Shown one piece after another: positions 45,812-54,473 of a stretch of 64,000 nucleotides of DNA. The position numbers were made by a program, and so were the translations under genes. The stretch covers positions 93,370 through 157,369 of the forward strand of contig CANQPS010000003.1 in assembly GCA_947625785.1 (NCBI GenBank). The letters are read 5' to 3'. Origin of the DNA: an uncultured Clostridia bacterium. GTDB lineage: Bacteria; Bacillota; Clostridia; Oscillospirales; Acutalibacteraceae. Below the pieces are notes generated by a model, which was given only the letters and a program-made list of their open reading frames with translations, had not been told where the DNA came from and searched no databases. Each line of letters opens with the position of its first letter. The first letter of the stretch is position 1.

Positions 45812-46468
45812 TTAACCTTCTTGGTACATATAACCTATTTTGTAAATAGATTTTATTTTATCCTCTAACGAAAGTTTTTTTCTTAATCTCTGTATATGTA
45901 AATCCACCGTCCTTGTATCCGGCATATAACTGTCGTGCCAAACCCTCTCGTAAATAGTTTCTCTATATAATGCTATATTCTTATTTTTTAAAAATAAAAT
46001 AAGAATATCAAATTCTTTAACTGTTAAATCAACTACAACACCTTTCTTAGTAACCGTTCTTGACTGTAAATCTATATGAATATCATCAATATCTATTGCA
46101 GGTTCTTCCTTTTGATATCTTCTCAGTACTACCTCTATTCTTGCTAAAAGCTCAGAAATATCAAACGGTTTTGTTATATAATCCTCTGCACCTAATTTTA
46201 AGCCTTTTACTTTATCGGCAGTCGAATTTTTGGCAGTCAAAAATATTGTGGGTATGTCATATTCCTTTATAAAATCCATTAAATCAAATCCACTGCACTC
46301 AGGCAGCATAACATCAAGCAATATTAAATCAAATCTTTTTGTTTCAATTATATCTTCGGCACTTTTTCCATCAAATACACATTCACAATGATAGCTTGAT
46401 TTCATTAAACTCATCTTTATTAAATTGGAAATAGCTTTTTCATCTTCAACTATTAATATACTAATCAT
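45812..46468 (-). CDS. OmpR/PhoB-family response regulator
   Basis: A 218-residue transcription factor. The receiver domain has the acidic pair in IVEDEKA, the phospho-acceptor Asp in LILLDVMLPECSG, and the switch Lys in DYITKPFD. The C-terminal winged helix has LTVKEFDILILFLKNKN and DTRTVDLHIQRLRKKL. It is the first gene of the RR-kinase-membrane protein operon, the normal order. Confidence 0.95.
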   Translation of the reverse strand: MISILIVEDEKAISNLIKMSLMKSSYHCECVFDGKSAEDIIETKRFDLILLDVMLPECSGFDLMDFIKEYDIPTIFLTAKNSTADKVKGLKLGAEDYITKPFDISELLARIEVVLRRYQKEEPAIDIDDIHIDLQSRTVTKKGVVVDLTVKEFDILILFLKNKNIALYRETIYERVWHDSYMPDTRTVDLHIQRLRKKLSLEDKIKSIYKIGYMYQEG

Positions 46469-46619
46469 TATTATAAATCTCCTGTTCTATCTTTTATATA
46501 TTATACAATAAAATGTATCTAAGTTGTATCTTAAAAGTACTTCTCAAAAACTTTTTCGTTGATTTCTTCAAATAATGATGTACTATATTAATTGAACTAC
46601 AATAAATTTAAAAAATTAG

Positions 46620-46648
46620 TTGACAAAACAAAATTTTTATGTTAAAAT
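46620..46648 (+). promoter_or_regulatory. Sigma-A promoter of the rtcB leader transcript
   Basis: TTGACA (46620-46625), 17-base spacer, TAAAAT (46643-46648). It drives the 35-codon ORF and, through two terminators, rtcB. Confidence 0.75.
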
Positions 46649-46705
46649 CGTCAGCGATAAAAAATATATGTTTTATGATTTATTTAATGAAAGGAGGTTG
46701 TCACA

Positions 46706-46813
46706 ATGAAACAGTTTATAATAAGTCAATTTAATATAAAATTCAAAATTGCTGTTGTTCTTATAAAAGAAAAATTGTTGACAATTACCCCTTTTAATTT
46801 TGCCGTTAAATAG
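46706..46813 (+). CDS. 35-residue leader-type peptide upstream of rtcB
   Basis: AAAGGAGG lies 8 bases before an ATG. The frame encodes MKQFIISQFNIKFKIAVVLI and ends in a short K/F-rich tail (NFAVK), basic and hydrophobic. It has its own consensus promoter and is followed at once by a strong terminator. It could be a regulatory leader peptide for rtcB, a small membrane peptide or toxin, or both. No family recognised. Confidence 0.5.
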   Translation: MKQFIISQFNIKFKIAVVLIKEKLLTITPFNFAVK

Positions 46814-46830
46814 AACAAAATGTTATTAAT

Positions 46831-46863
46831 CCAAGAGCATAGCAATTTTGCTCTTGGTTTTTT
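46831..46863 (+). terminator. First terminator between the leader ORF and rtcB
   Basis: CCAAGAGC and GCTCTTGG, 8-bp stem with an 11-base loop, followed by TTTTTT. Confidence 0.85.
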
Positions 46864-46874
46864 GTTTTTCCTAA

Positions 46875-46922
46875 GGCTGATTTTTTACGAGAGAAGTAAG
46901 AAAAAATCAGCCGAAATTTTTT
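46875..46922 (+). terminator. Second terminator-like hairpin directly before rtcB
   Basis: GGCTGATTTTTT (46875-46886) pairs with AAAAAATCAGCC (46901-46912), then GAAATTTTTTAT. It ends about 20 bp before the rtcB ATG, so rtcB can only be read by antitermination or from a promoter I do not see. Confidence 0.75.
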
Positions 46923-46941
46923 ATAAATTAGTGAGGTATAT

Positions 46942-48147
46942 ATGAATATAAAGGGTAAATATAATAACGCCATCGTTTATACAGAAGTTATAGAAGAAAC
47001 CGCTATAAAACAAATTCAGCGTCTTTGTGACCAATCATTTACAAGTGACTCTAAAATTAGAATTATGCCTGATGTTCACGCAGGTATTGGAAGTACAATA
47101 GGCACTACTATGACTATTAAAGACAAAGCAGTTCCTAATCTTGTCGGTGTTGATATAGGGTGCGGAATGGAAACTATTAAAATCAAGAATTCTCATTTAG
47201 AGTTACAGAGGTTTGATAAAATTGTTTACAGTAAAATTCCATCGGGTTACTCTGTCAGAAAAACTCCACATAAATTTTCTGACCAAATTGACTTGCTGCA
47301 ATTACATTGTCTTAAAGAAATGAGGATAGACTTTGATAAAGTAATAAGAAGTATAGGTACGCTTGGAGGAGGAAATCATTTTATTGAGGCAGATATTGAT
47401 GAAGAAGACAGTATATATATTGTCATTCATTCTGGAAGCAGACATCTTGGATTGGAAGTTGCAAGATTTTACCAGAATAAGGCAATAGACCTTATAAATA
47501 AGCAAGGCAAAGCCTGTTATAATAATCTTATTAAAAAATATAAGACAGAAGGCAGGCAAAGTGAAATTCAAATTGCCATTAGTGAGTTAAAAGCAAATAT
47601 AAGTTGCGATACACCAGAGGATTTATGTTATGTTTATGGAGATGATTTTGATGACTATATCCACGATATGAAAATAGTACAACAATTTGCATTAATTAAT
47701 CGTAAAGCTATGATGTATGAACTTATAAAGGCTATGAACTTAAAGGTTGATGAGGAATTTTCTACGATTCATAATTATATTGACACAGACAATATGATTT
47801 TGCGTAAGGGTGCAGTATCAGCTCAAAAAGGAGAAAAGTTATTAATACCTATAAATATGAAAGATGGCAGCTTAATTTGTCTTGGAAAAGGCAATAGTGA
47901 TTGGAATTATTCTGCACCACACGGTGCAGGAAGATTGATGTCACGCGCACAGGCAAGAGAAAGTTTTTCTGTATCTGAGTTTAAGAAAAAAATGTCAGGT
48001 ATATATACGACTTCTGTGAGTAGGGATACCATAGACGAATGTCCTATGGCATATAAAAATATAGATGATATAATTAATAATATTTCTGATACTGTCGAAA
48101 TAAAAAATATTATAAAACCTATTTATAATTTTAAAGCTGGTGCTTAA
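46942..48147 (+). CDS. rtcB: RtcB-family RNA ligase
   Basis: Joins RNA 2',3'-cyclic phosphate or 3'-phosphate to 5'-OH ends using GTP and Mn2+, repairing cut tRNA or rRNA. Family blocks are MPDVHAGIGSTIGTTM, LVGVDIGCGMET (metal cysteine), GTLGGGNHFIE and HSGSRHLGL, and the C-terminal APHGAGRLMSRAQA leads to the guanylylated histidine region. At about 401 residues it is shorter than E. coli RtcB (408) but in range. The gene sits behind a leader ORF and two hairpins, and just upstream of a tRNA cluster. Confidence 0.93.
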   Translation: MNIKGKYNNAIVYTEVIEETAIKQIQRLCDQSFTSDSKIRIMPDVHAGIGSTIGTTMTIKDKAVPNLVGVDIGCGMETIKIKNSHLELQRFDKIVYSKIPSGYSVRKTPHKFSDQIDLLQLHCLKEMRIDFDKVIRSIGTLGGGNHFIEADIDEEDSIYIVIHSGSRHLGLEVARFYQNKAIDLINKQGKACYNNLIKKYKTEGRQSEIQIAISELKANISCDTPEDLCYVYGDDFDDYIHDMKIVQQFALINRKAMMYELIKAMNLKVDEEFSTIHNYIDTDNMILRKGAVSAQKGEKLLIPINMKDGSLICLGKGNSDWNYSAPHGAGRLMSRAQARESFSVSEFKKKMSGIYTTSVSRDTIDECPMAYKNIDDIINNISDTVEIKNIIKPIYNFKAGA

Positions 48148-48155
48148 TATTAATA

Positions 48156-48192
48156 TAGTGATATATAAAAACTTATATATCACTATTTTTTT
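48156..48192 (+). terminator. Terminator of rtcB
   Basis: TAGTGATATAT and ATATATCACTA, 11-bp stem, followed by a T7 run. Confidence 0.85.
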
Positions 48193-48327
48193 ATATCAGT
48201 TATGTATAAATAAGTAAATTTTGGGTTAATATATTGTTTATAATGATATAAATATATCAATATTATTGAAAAGGTTTATGCAAAAGAGTAGAATTAAAAA
48301 TTTTTAAAAAAAAGAGTGAAAAAAGTG

Positions 48328-48356
48328 TTGACAATAATTGGATTGTGTGATATTAT
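48328..48356 (+). promoter_or_regulatory. Sigma-A promoter of the tRNA cluster
   Basis: TTGACA (48328-48333), 17-base spacer, TATTAT (48351-48356), about 85 bp before tRNA-His. Confidence 0.75.
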
Positions 48357-48441
48357 ATTAAAGCAGTCAGCGAGAGTAAAAAACAAACTGAAAATAAAAA
48401 GAATATTGAAAATTTTTAGGTTGATTTATGGAAACGAATAT

Positions 48442-48519
48442 GGTGGATATAGCTTAGTTGGTTAAAGCGCCAGTTTGTGGCACTGGAGACCGTCGGTTCG
48501 AATCCGACTTTCCACCCCA
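48442..48519 (+). tRNA. tRNA-His (GTG)
   Basis: Cloverleaf with anticodon stem CCAGT/ACTGG around loop TTGTGGC, T-loop GGTTCGAAT, the extra G-1 typical of tRNA-His, and an encoded CCA (48517-48519). One U-U mismatch in the acceptor stem. Confidence 0.95.
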
Positions 48520-48540
48520 TTTATTTACAAAATTTAATAT

Positions 48541-48613
48541 TGGGGTGTAGCCAAGCGGTAAGGCAACGGACTTTGACTCCGTCATCTCACTGGTTCGAAT
48601 CCAGTCACTCCAG
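48541..48613 (+). tRNA. tRNA-Gln (TTG)
   Basis: Acceptor TGGGGTG/CACTCCA, anticodon stem ACGGA/TCCGT around loop CTTTGAC (anticodon TTG), T-loop GGTTCGAAT. The CCA end is not encoded. It follows tRNA-His by 21 bp. Confidence 0.95.
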
Positions 48614-48616
48614 TCC

Positions 48617-48689
48617 GATTCATTAGCTCAGACGGTAGAGCACTTGACTTTTAATCAAGGTGTCCCGGGTTCGAATCCCGGATGGATCA
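48617..48689 (+). tRNA. tRNA-Lys (TTT)
   Basis: Acceptor GATTCAT/ATGGATC, anticodon stem TTGA./.TCAA around loop CTTTTAA (anticodon TTT), T-loop GGTTCGAAT. CCA is not encoded. Only 3 bp separate it from tRNA-Gln, so processing must be precise. Confidence 0.95.
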
Positions 48690-48697
48690 TTTCTTAC

Positions 48698-48730
48698 AAA
48701 AGGCAATGAGATTAGTTCTCATTGCCTTTT
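48698..48730 (+). terminator. Terminator of the tRNA cluster
   Basis: AAAAGGCAATGAGA and TCTCATTGCCTTTT, 14-bp perfect stem with a 5-base loop. Confidence 0.9.
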
Positions 48731-48845
48731 ATAAATTATCTAAGTTGTCTTAGCTATCACTTAAAGGCAACTCGCTATAATCTTATTATTTATATTAATG
48801 CATCTTTAGTAGATAAATCAAAATTTACAGAAGGGAAAAACGTAT

Positions 48846-49289
48846 ATGAAACTCCAAAAATATACAATTAATGAGTTGGTCGAATCTTTGGTAAATGGTC
48901 AATTTGAAAAATTCAGATTTACAAAATTTTATGGATTAGCAGACTTAGATAATGGTACAGAAGTATTGTTTGATTTAACAGATGGTAAAATATCGGACAA
49001 TCTCGCAAATTTTGCAGTAAAGGTTTTAAACAATCTTGATAAATGTATAGATAAAGCATATATGTGGTTAAATAAGATTAAACCCGATAAAATGTATTCT
49101 GATGCTTTTGATAAAGGATTTGATTTATATGGTATTACTTTTGGAGATTTTGAATATGGTCATATGAAAAAGCCCGCAACAAATGGATTTACACTCACCT
49201 TTACACCCGTAAACTATTATCCTTGTAATTTTACTGTAAAATATCACGAAAATATGTGGCCTTTTGCAATAGAAGAATGGGTTTTATAA
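48846..49289 (+). CDS. Cytoplasmic protein of unknown function
   Basis: A 147-residue protein starting MKLQKYTINELVESLVNGQF, with SDAFDKGFDLYGITFGDF and an end rich in aromatics (ENMWPFAIEEWVL). It has no signal peptide. The alternating beta/aromatic pattern recalls immunity-type or DUF6985/DUF2004-like proteins, but I cannot name a family. A GAAGGG site lies 11 bp before the ATG. It stands alone after the tRNA genes. Confidence 0.6.
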   Translation: MKLQKYTINELVESLVNGQFEKFRFTKFYGLADLDNGTEVLFDLTDGKISDNLANFAVKVLNNLDKCIDKAYMWLNKIKPDKMYSDAFDKGFDLYGITFGDFEYGHMKKPATNGFTLTFTPVNYYPCNFTVKYHENMWPFAIEEWVL

Positions 49290-49371
49290 ATCTTACATCT
49301 ATACTTATTTCGTCTATTTCCTACCGGAAAATGCTTTTTCTTTTTATGTCCTTTTACCAATAAACAAAAAA

Positions 49372-49593
49372 TCATTCATTTTCTGCCGTATTAAGTTTAA
49401 ATTCAAGCAGTTCTCCTGGTTGAACATTCAGTAATCTGCAAAGTGTTTCAATGTTTTCCCACGATACAGGCTTACCATTTCTTAACTTCTGCACGGTTGA
49501 CTCGCCCAATAGTTTATCTGTTCTGATACGATATGTTGTATATCCGGCTTCTTTCAAGGCTTGAAGAACATCAAATTTGAATACCATTCCCAT
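49372..49593 (-). CDS. Small XRE-family transcriptional regulator
   Basis: About 73 residues, one helix-turn-helix: VLQALKEAGYTTYRIRTDKL, STVQKLRNGKPVSWENIETLCRLL (recognition helix region), ending in an acidic tail. I chose the ATG at 49593 because GGAGGTG lies 8 bp ahead. Direct ACTTGAT repeats overlap its promoter, suggesting autoregulation. Such YozG-like proteins are common; the target is unknown. Confidence 0.85.
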   Translation of the reverse strand: MGMVFKFDVLQALKEAGYTTYRIRTDKLLGESTVQKLRNGKPVSWENIETLCRLLNVQPGELLEFKLNTAENE

Positions 49594-49623
49594 TATTCTC
49601 ACCTCCCATTATCGTCTTTATCC

Positions 49624-49655
49624 ATTGTATCATATCAAGTGAACCAAATCAAGTG
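49624..49655 (-). promoter_or_regulatory. Promoter and operator repeats of the small XRE gene
   Basis: Minus strand TTGATT (49652-49647), 17-base spacer, TACAAT (49629-49624). Two copies of ATCAAGTG (49634-49641 and 49648-49655), 14 bp apart, overlap the -35 and spacer and are a likely binding site for the gene's own product. Confidence 0.5.
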
Positions 49656-49690
49656 TATATTTTGAACAAGACAGGATTAAAATATGAATC

Positions 49691-49732
49691 AATATATCGT
49701 TCATATTTTATATTGCTTATGAACGATATATT
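49691..49732. repeat. 14-bp inverted repeat upstream of the XRE gene
   Basis: AATATATCGTTCAT (49691-49704) and its exact complement (49719-49732). No T run follows in either direction, so an operator or a recombination relic is as likely as a transcript hairpin. Confidence 0.5.
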
Positions 49733-49875
49733 GCGTATAATATTTATTGTAAGGAAATGATAAATGAGAAGGTCAGAAGATGAACGACAATACTCTTCAA
49801 TCCCATACCTAACAAGGTCTCTACCAACAAGAACGGTAGCCCTTACATCTGCTTTGTAGCAGACGGACAGTAATA

Positions 49876-49899
49876 AGTGGGACTTAAAGTCCCACTTTT
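49876..49899 (+). terminator. Hairpin in the gene-free stretch before the large surface-type gene
   Basis: AGTGGGACT-TTA-AGTCCCACT with TTTT after it. The surrounding 49733-50006 stretch holds no ORF with a binding site; a minus-strand ORF there has no coding character. Confidence 0.55.
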
Positions 49900-50006
49900 G
49901 AAACAATTCAATTGCAAAAGCATAATTTTGATATATAGTATACTCCATCTGAGCAAACCACTGATGTTATGAAGCTATATACTTTACCTATAACGGTCAA
50001 AATGAT

Positions 50007-52208
50007 ATGAAGTTATATCTTTTGAGTGAAAACAATACAACCGCTTTCATTGAGGAAGCAGAAATTGCATCCGAAAACTTTATGCGTAAAAATATAAGCG
50101 GGGTTTGTCTTTTGGACGGTAACCTATTTGAAAACAGAAAAATTAATAATGAGTGGTATGTTGATTATATTAAGTTTTGTGATATGTTTGGTGTTGAATT
50201 GACTAAATATACATCAGAAGACGACAAACAGGTGAATGCATTACTGAATAGTGCAAATGTGAGCTTAGGATATGATACCGGCTTGAATTTTAATAAAAAT
50301 CCCTATTATATAAGAATGTACAGTGGTACGACATTAAATTCTATTTACCAAAAAGTAATTAGAGGACAAGACACATATTTTTATGATTATACTACCTTAA
50401 AAATAAAAGATGCTGATTTTTGGAAAAAAGTTGATGAGGGATTAGATATTGTTGAAATACAATCTAAAAATATTCTTTCAAATGTAATAAACGATTGGAA
50501 CGGATTTACATCGGCGTATTGTGAAACATATAGTTCGGAGGATCATTATACCGAGTCTTTGCTAAATATTGCAAATTATATGCAGTATATTATTAAAAAC
50601 AACGATGCTCATAAAGATTTATACACTTTCTCTGATTTGTTAGAATCATTAAAAGAAATGTATAGTACAAATTTAGAACTGGAATTGAATGCATTGTCTT
50701 TAAATGAAAATTTAAAAAATTATGTAGATTATGTGAATGCATTGGCTGAGAATAATAATGATTATAAAAAGGCACTTCAAGCAATGGCTGGATCACCGGA
50801 AACTTCAGGTGTTGCTTTATCAACTGTTAAAGTACTAATAAATTCTGTTTCATCATTTATAGAAGTTAACGACACTTGTCAAGCAATTCAAAATTTAGGT
50901 TCAGACAAGAGAAATATGCTTAATAACGGCATAATAGAAAATGAAAAATTAGAAGAATCGGCAGAAAAAATGGAAATTGTTTTAAAAGTAGGAAACATTC
51001 TTGGAAAGATTACCAACGGCAACTATTCGATAAAAGCAATACTTAATTCTATTGATAATCCTAAAGGTTTGAAAGATTCTGCTGAAAAAATATACAATAT
51101 GTATGATAATATTGGAAAACAGACTTTAGAAAAATTAGAGGCCGTATCAAAAACAGCACTTTATTCTATTTCCGATGAATTAATACAGATGGCATTGATG
51201 GAAGTACCTGAAACCGTTCCAATAGCTATAGCAATGAGTATAATTGACGGTTCTATGGCACTGGCAAAGTCAGTAATCGGTGAAGATTTAAAAGATGCAG
51301 AAAATCTCGCTCAATATTATTATATAGAACAACGATTACTACATAATTTGAATGAATCAAATCCAGAAATATTGCACAGTAATCTTACATTTGCTTTGAT
51401 GACTTCACTTTGTTGTTATGAAACTAAGAAAAAAATTACGGAAAGAGAAATCGAAAATCTCTCCGCGCAAGGAAAATACGATAATTTCTTTGAAGAACAG
51501 ATGGATGATCTGGATAACACTATAAATAATATTTCAGAAGTACTATATGAACTTGACCATAGCAAGACTAAATTATGTGTTGATTACTACCATAATCCAC
51601 GAAACAATAATGTTTCTGATGAAATCAAAAATTCTATTTTGAATTATCAGATAGAAAACAACAACGGTACTATTTCCGGCAAAGTTCTGACAAAGGATAA
51701 AAATCCCATCAAGAACGCAAAAATCGAAGTCTATACAGCATCTGATAATACAGCTACAAGATTTGGTGAAGATGAATGTTACAGCAACGCTGAAGGTGAG
51801 TTTTCAATATCTATGCCGGAGGGAAAATATCTGTTAGTAGTGACTTGTGACGGATATGATCCTGTTAATATTGAGGCTGTAACTGTTGAGAAGAAAAAAA
51901 CAAAGCGTGTAGATAATATTTATATGAAACTTTCTATAAATAATAGTGATTTGATTGATATAGAGAACGCAGTATTTCAGCGTGAGGGCGAAAATGACGA
52001 TTATAAATACAACGTCTATGATAAATATATAGAAATAACAAAATATAAAGGTTCTGATGTTAGTATTACTATTCCGGCAGAAATAGAGGGTCTGCCTGTG
52101 GCTGTAATTAGCAGGACATTTGAGGATTGCAGTTCATTAAAGAGCATAAATATCCCGGACAGTGTTACTACAACTTGTAATTGTTTTAGCGAAGAATTAC
52201 CAATCTAA
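50007..52208 (+). CDS. Large surface-type protein with CnaB-like and LRR_5 domains, truncated by a mobile element
   Basis: The 733-residue frame begins MKLYLLSENNTTAFIEEAEI without a signal peptide. It has a segment like a copper amine oxidase N-domain (about 15-75) and a long helical middle. A carboxypeptidase-regulatory/CnaB-like beta domain follows (about 548-635, GTISGKVLTKDKNPIKNAKI, EGEFSISMPEGKYLLVV). The protein ends in the first unit of BspA-type leucine-rich repeats, SLKSINIPDSVTT. After VTT the expected 'IGxxAFxxC' is replaced by CNCFSEELPI and a stop. That break marks the edge of the integrated element, so the native protein was longer. Confidence 0.65.
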   Translation: MKLYLLSENNTTAFIEEAEIASENFMRKNISGVCLLDGNLFENRKINNEWYVDYIKFCDMFGVELTKYTSEDDKQVNALLNSANVSLGYDTGLNFNKNPYYIRMYSGTTLNSIYQKVIRGQDTYFYDYTTLKIKDADFWKKVDEGLDIVEIQSKNILSNVINDWNGFTSAYCETYSSEDHYTESLLNIANYMQYIIKNNDAHKDLYTFSDLLESLKEMYSTNLELELNALSLNENLKNYVDYVNALAENNNDYKKALQAMAGSPETSGVALSTVKVLINSVSSFIEVNDTCQAIQNLGSDKRNMLNNGIIENEKLEESAEKMEIVLKVGNILGKITNGNYSIKAILNSIDNPKGLKDSAEKIYNMYDNIGKQTLEKLEAVSKTALYSISDELIQMALMEVPETVPIAIAMSIIDGSMALAKSVIGEDLKDAENLAQYYYIEQRLLHNLNESNPEILHSNLTFALMTSLCCYETKKKITEREIENLSAQGKYDNFFEEQMDDLDNTINNISEVLYELDHSKTKLCVDYYHNPRNNNVSDEIKNSILNYQIENNNGTISGKVLTKDKNPIKNAKIEVYTASDNTATRFGEDECYSNAEGEFSISMPEGKYLLVVTCDGYDPVNIEAVTVEKKKTKRVDNIYMKLSINNSDLIDIENAVFQREGENDDYKYNVYDKYIEITKYKGSDVSITIPAEIEGLPVAVISRTFEDCSSLKSINIPDSVTTTCNCFSEELPI

Positions 52209-53795
52209 TAAACCAATCCCTTTAAAATAGATATTAACATTTACTTTTTGTTGACGTTTGCCGTCAATTTTTTTTGCTTCAAAAACTTCAATACGGTCAA
52301 CGAAATCATCAACTATCTCACGAGTTAAATATCCAATGCCACCCTGTGTAAGATATTTTTCAAGTATACCAAAGAACTCTTTTAAAGCAGATTTTGCTTT
52401 GCTAATTTCTACACATTCTTTTGTGTATTCAAAAATTTTTTCTGACAGTTCTTTTTGCTCTTTTGTGTAGATACTTGATAGCTTTTGAAAAATCTCCAAA
52501 GTAATGTTTCCGTGTACTTTATCTTCATATAACTCTTTAATGATTTTGTCAATCTCGTTAATTCTCGTTTGAGTATTTGCGAGATTTTTCTTTGTTTCAT
52601 TATGTTTATGATTGTTTTTTCTTGTTACACTTACATTAACTTTTTCTTCAAATATTTTTCTGTCTTTTGCTTCGTCAAGAAGTTGATTAAGAACATTAAG
52701 AACATATTCAATCAAGTAACTTTCTCGAATATAATGTGATGTACAGGTCTGACTTCTTCTTGACTTAGAGCAAATATAACAATCTGGTTTAGTTTGCTTA
52801 TACTCTCTGGAACGCATTATGTGCATTCTGCTTTTACAGTCAACACAATAAATTTCAGTAAACAAAACAGGTTCTTGAATTGGAGATATTCTTTTTCGTT
52901 TACTTCTAATTTCTTGTACTTTTTCAAAATCTTCTCTACTAATGATAGCTGTGTGAGTATCATAAAAAATTTTGTAACTGTCAGGAGTATTGCGTATTAT
53001 TTGTTTACTCATACAACTTTTTCTTTGAGTTTTGAAATTGACTGTATCACCACAATATTCTTGTCTTGATAAAATACCTGAAATAGTTTGTGCGGACCAT
53101 AGATATGGATTTTTTTCTGCAACACCATTTTTGCGAATTGTATTAGTGTATGCAGACGGATTTTTGATTTTTTTAGCAAATAAATAATTTGCAATCATTT
53201 GTATTCCATATCCATCTAAACAGAGTTGAAAAATCTTTTGTACAACTTTTGCGGTTTCTTCGTCAACAATCCATTGACCATTCTCGGCTTTTTTGTAGCC
53301 ATAAATAACTTTTGTAGTCAGTCTTTTACCTGCATTACCTTTACTTTGTATAACTGCTCTTTGTTTACGAGAAATATCTTTTGCATACCAGTCGTTCATA
53401 ATATTATGAAATGGTACAAATTCATTATATCCGAGCGATGAATCAACATTATCAGAAACAGCAATAAATCTGACATCATACTTTGGAAAAAAGATTTCTG
53501 TGTAGTATCCGACATTCAAATAGTTTCTGCCAAATCGTGATAAATCTTTGACGATAATTGTTTGCACCAAACCATTCTCTACATCCTCAATTAATTTAAT
53601 AAAGTCAGGACGGTCGAATGATGTTCCACTATACCCATCATCAACATAGTATTTGCAATTTTCAAATCCGTTTGTAAGAGCATATTCTTGTAAAATTTGT
53701 TTCTGATGTATGATACTGTTTGAATCGCCTTGCAGTTCATCATCTGATGATAATCGAGCATACAAAGCTGTGATTTTTATTTTTCCTGTTTGCAT
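52197..53795 (-). CDS. Large serine recombinase (element integrase)
   Basis: Catalyses integration and excision. The N-terminal resolvase domain has ALYARLSSDD with the catalytic serine, RPDFIKLIEDVENG and VKDLSRFGRNYLNVG. The recombinase domain (about 150-290) has KVIYGYKKAENGQW. A zinc ribbon reads IYCVDCKSRMHIMRS...CYICSKSRRSQTC, and a coiled coil (about 390-470) follows. I use the ATG at 53795, preceded by AAAGGAG; an upstream in-frame ATG has no site. The stop lies 24 bp from the insertion point in the LRR gene, as expected for an integrase at the element end. Confidence 0.94.
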   Translation of the reverse strand: MQTGKIKITALYARLSSDDELQGDSNSIIHQKQILQEYALTNGFENCKYYVDDGYSGTSFDRPDFIKLIEDVENGLVQTIIVKDLSRFGRNYLNVGYYTEIFFPKYDVRFIAVSDNVDSSLGYNEFVPFHNIMNDWYAKDISRKQRAVIQSKGNAGKRLTTKVIYGYKKAENGQWIVDEETAKVVQKIFQLCLDGYGIQMIANYLFAKKIKNPSAYTNTIRKNGVAEKNPYLWSAQTISGILSRQEYCGDTVNFKTQRKSCMSKQIIRNTPDSYKIFYDTHTAIISREDFEKVQEIRSKRKRISPIQEPVLFTEIYCVDCKSRMHIMRSREYKQTKPDCYICSKSRRSQTCTSHYIRESYLIEYVLNVLNQLLDEAKDRKIFEEKVNVSVTRKNNHKHNETKKNLANTQTRINEIDKIIKELYEDKVHGNITLEIFQKLSSIYTKEQKELSEKIFEYTKECVEISKAKSALKEFFGILEKYLTQGGIGYLTREIVDDFVDRIEVFEAKKIDGKRQQKVNVNIYFKGIGLLDW

Positions 53796-53916
53796 TTTTC
53801 TCTCCTTTCTGCAAACAGGCAAAAATTGAACTTAGTGCTTAATACAGTATCATATTTTTACAAATTTGTAAAGAGTAAAGTAAAGATAACATATATAGAG
53901 AGTTTTCAAAATAAAG

Positions 53917-53957
53917 CTCTCTATATATAAAGCCGAAAAAAATACCAAATTGCACCT
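53917..53957 (-). repeat. Conserved 41-bp motif, copy upstream of the recombinase gene
   Basis: On the minus strand this reads AGGTGCAATTTGG, then TATTTTTTTCGGC and TTTATATATAGAGAG. It matches the plus-strand copy at 54527-54567 with about three mismatches. It points toward the recombinase gene. A hairpin (about 53892-53926) overlaps its end. Confidence 0.75.
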
Positions 53958-54000
53958 AAAAAACACAAAAACTTTTTAAAAATCGCAATATGCACAAAAA

Positions 54001-54357
54001 TTAAAACTTATTATAGTAATAAGTTACTAATTTTTTAAGTTTAGATAATATACGCTTTTCTTTGCGTATATACACTTGTCTTGTGATATTGTATTTTTTG
54101 CATAGTTTTGAAAAATTTACACGTTCATTACTGAAAAAACATTCTTGAATAATTTGATACTCTGTATCAGAAAGTTTATTCAATGCTTTTTGTAGTGATA
54201 TGTGTAAATTTTTTTTGTCAATCAAATCTTCGACCGTTGCAGATTTATCTGAAATATAAGCATCATCATATCTTAGCAAACGTCCTTTGTCACGTTCATA
54301 AAGATATTTAACTCGACGGTCAAATTTTTTTAATTCTTGTAAATCTTTGTTGTTCAT
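54001..54357 (-). CDS. Sigma-70 region 4-like factor of the element
   Basis: The 118-residue protein ends in a helix-turn-helix like sigma factor region 4 (LNKLSDTEYQIIQECFFSNE, FSKLCKKYNITRQVYIRKEK). It has a basic, helical N-terminal half that could replace region 2 but lacks its clear motifs. Small sigma-like proteins of this type occur in many Firmicutes conjugative and mobilizable elements next to the recombinase. It lies between two inverted copies of a 41-bp motif that face outward to the recombinase and mob genes, so it may act on them. Confidence 0.75.
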   Translation of the reverse strand: MNNKDLQELKKFDRRVKYLYERDKGRLLRYDDAYISDKSATVEDLIDKKNLHISLQKALNKLSDTEYQIIQECFFSNERVNFSKLCKKYNITRQVYIRKEKRILSKLKKLVTYYYNKF

Positions 54358-54473
54358 TTTCTGTATAACACCCTTTCGTTATACATCAAACAAACAAAAC
54401 AAATAATTGATAATTAGATTATAACATTATTACAAACTTTTTCGCAACAATATTTGCTAAAAAGTTAAAAAAC

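Noticed and set aside
46560..46700. T-box riboswitch upstream of rtcB
   Set aside because: No specifier loop or conserved T-box core sequence could be found; the leader holds a translated small ORF instead.
49649..49948. Minus-strand 99-codon ORF
   Set aside because: It spans the inverted repeat and hairpins, lacks a convincing SD and reads as low-complexity non-coding sequence.
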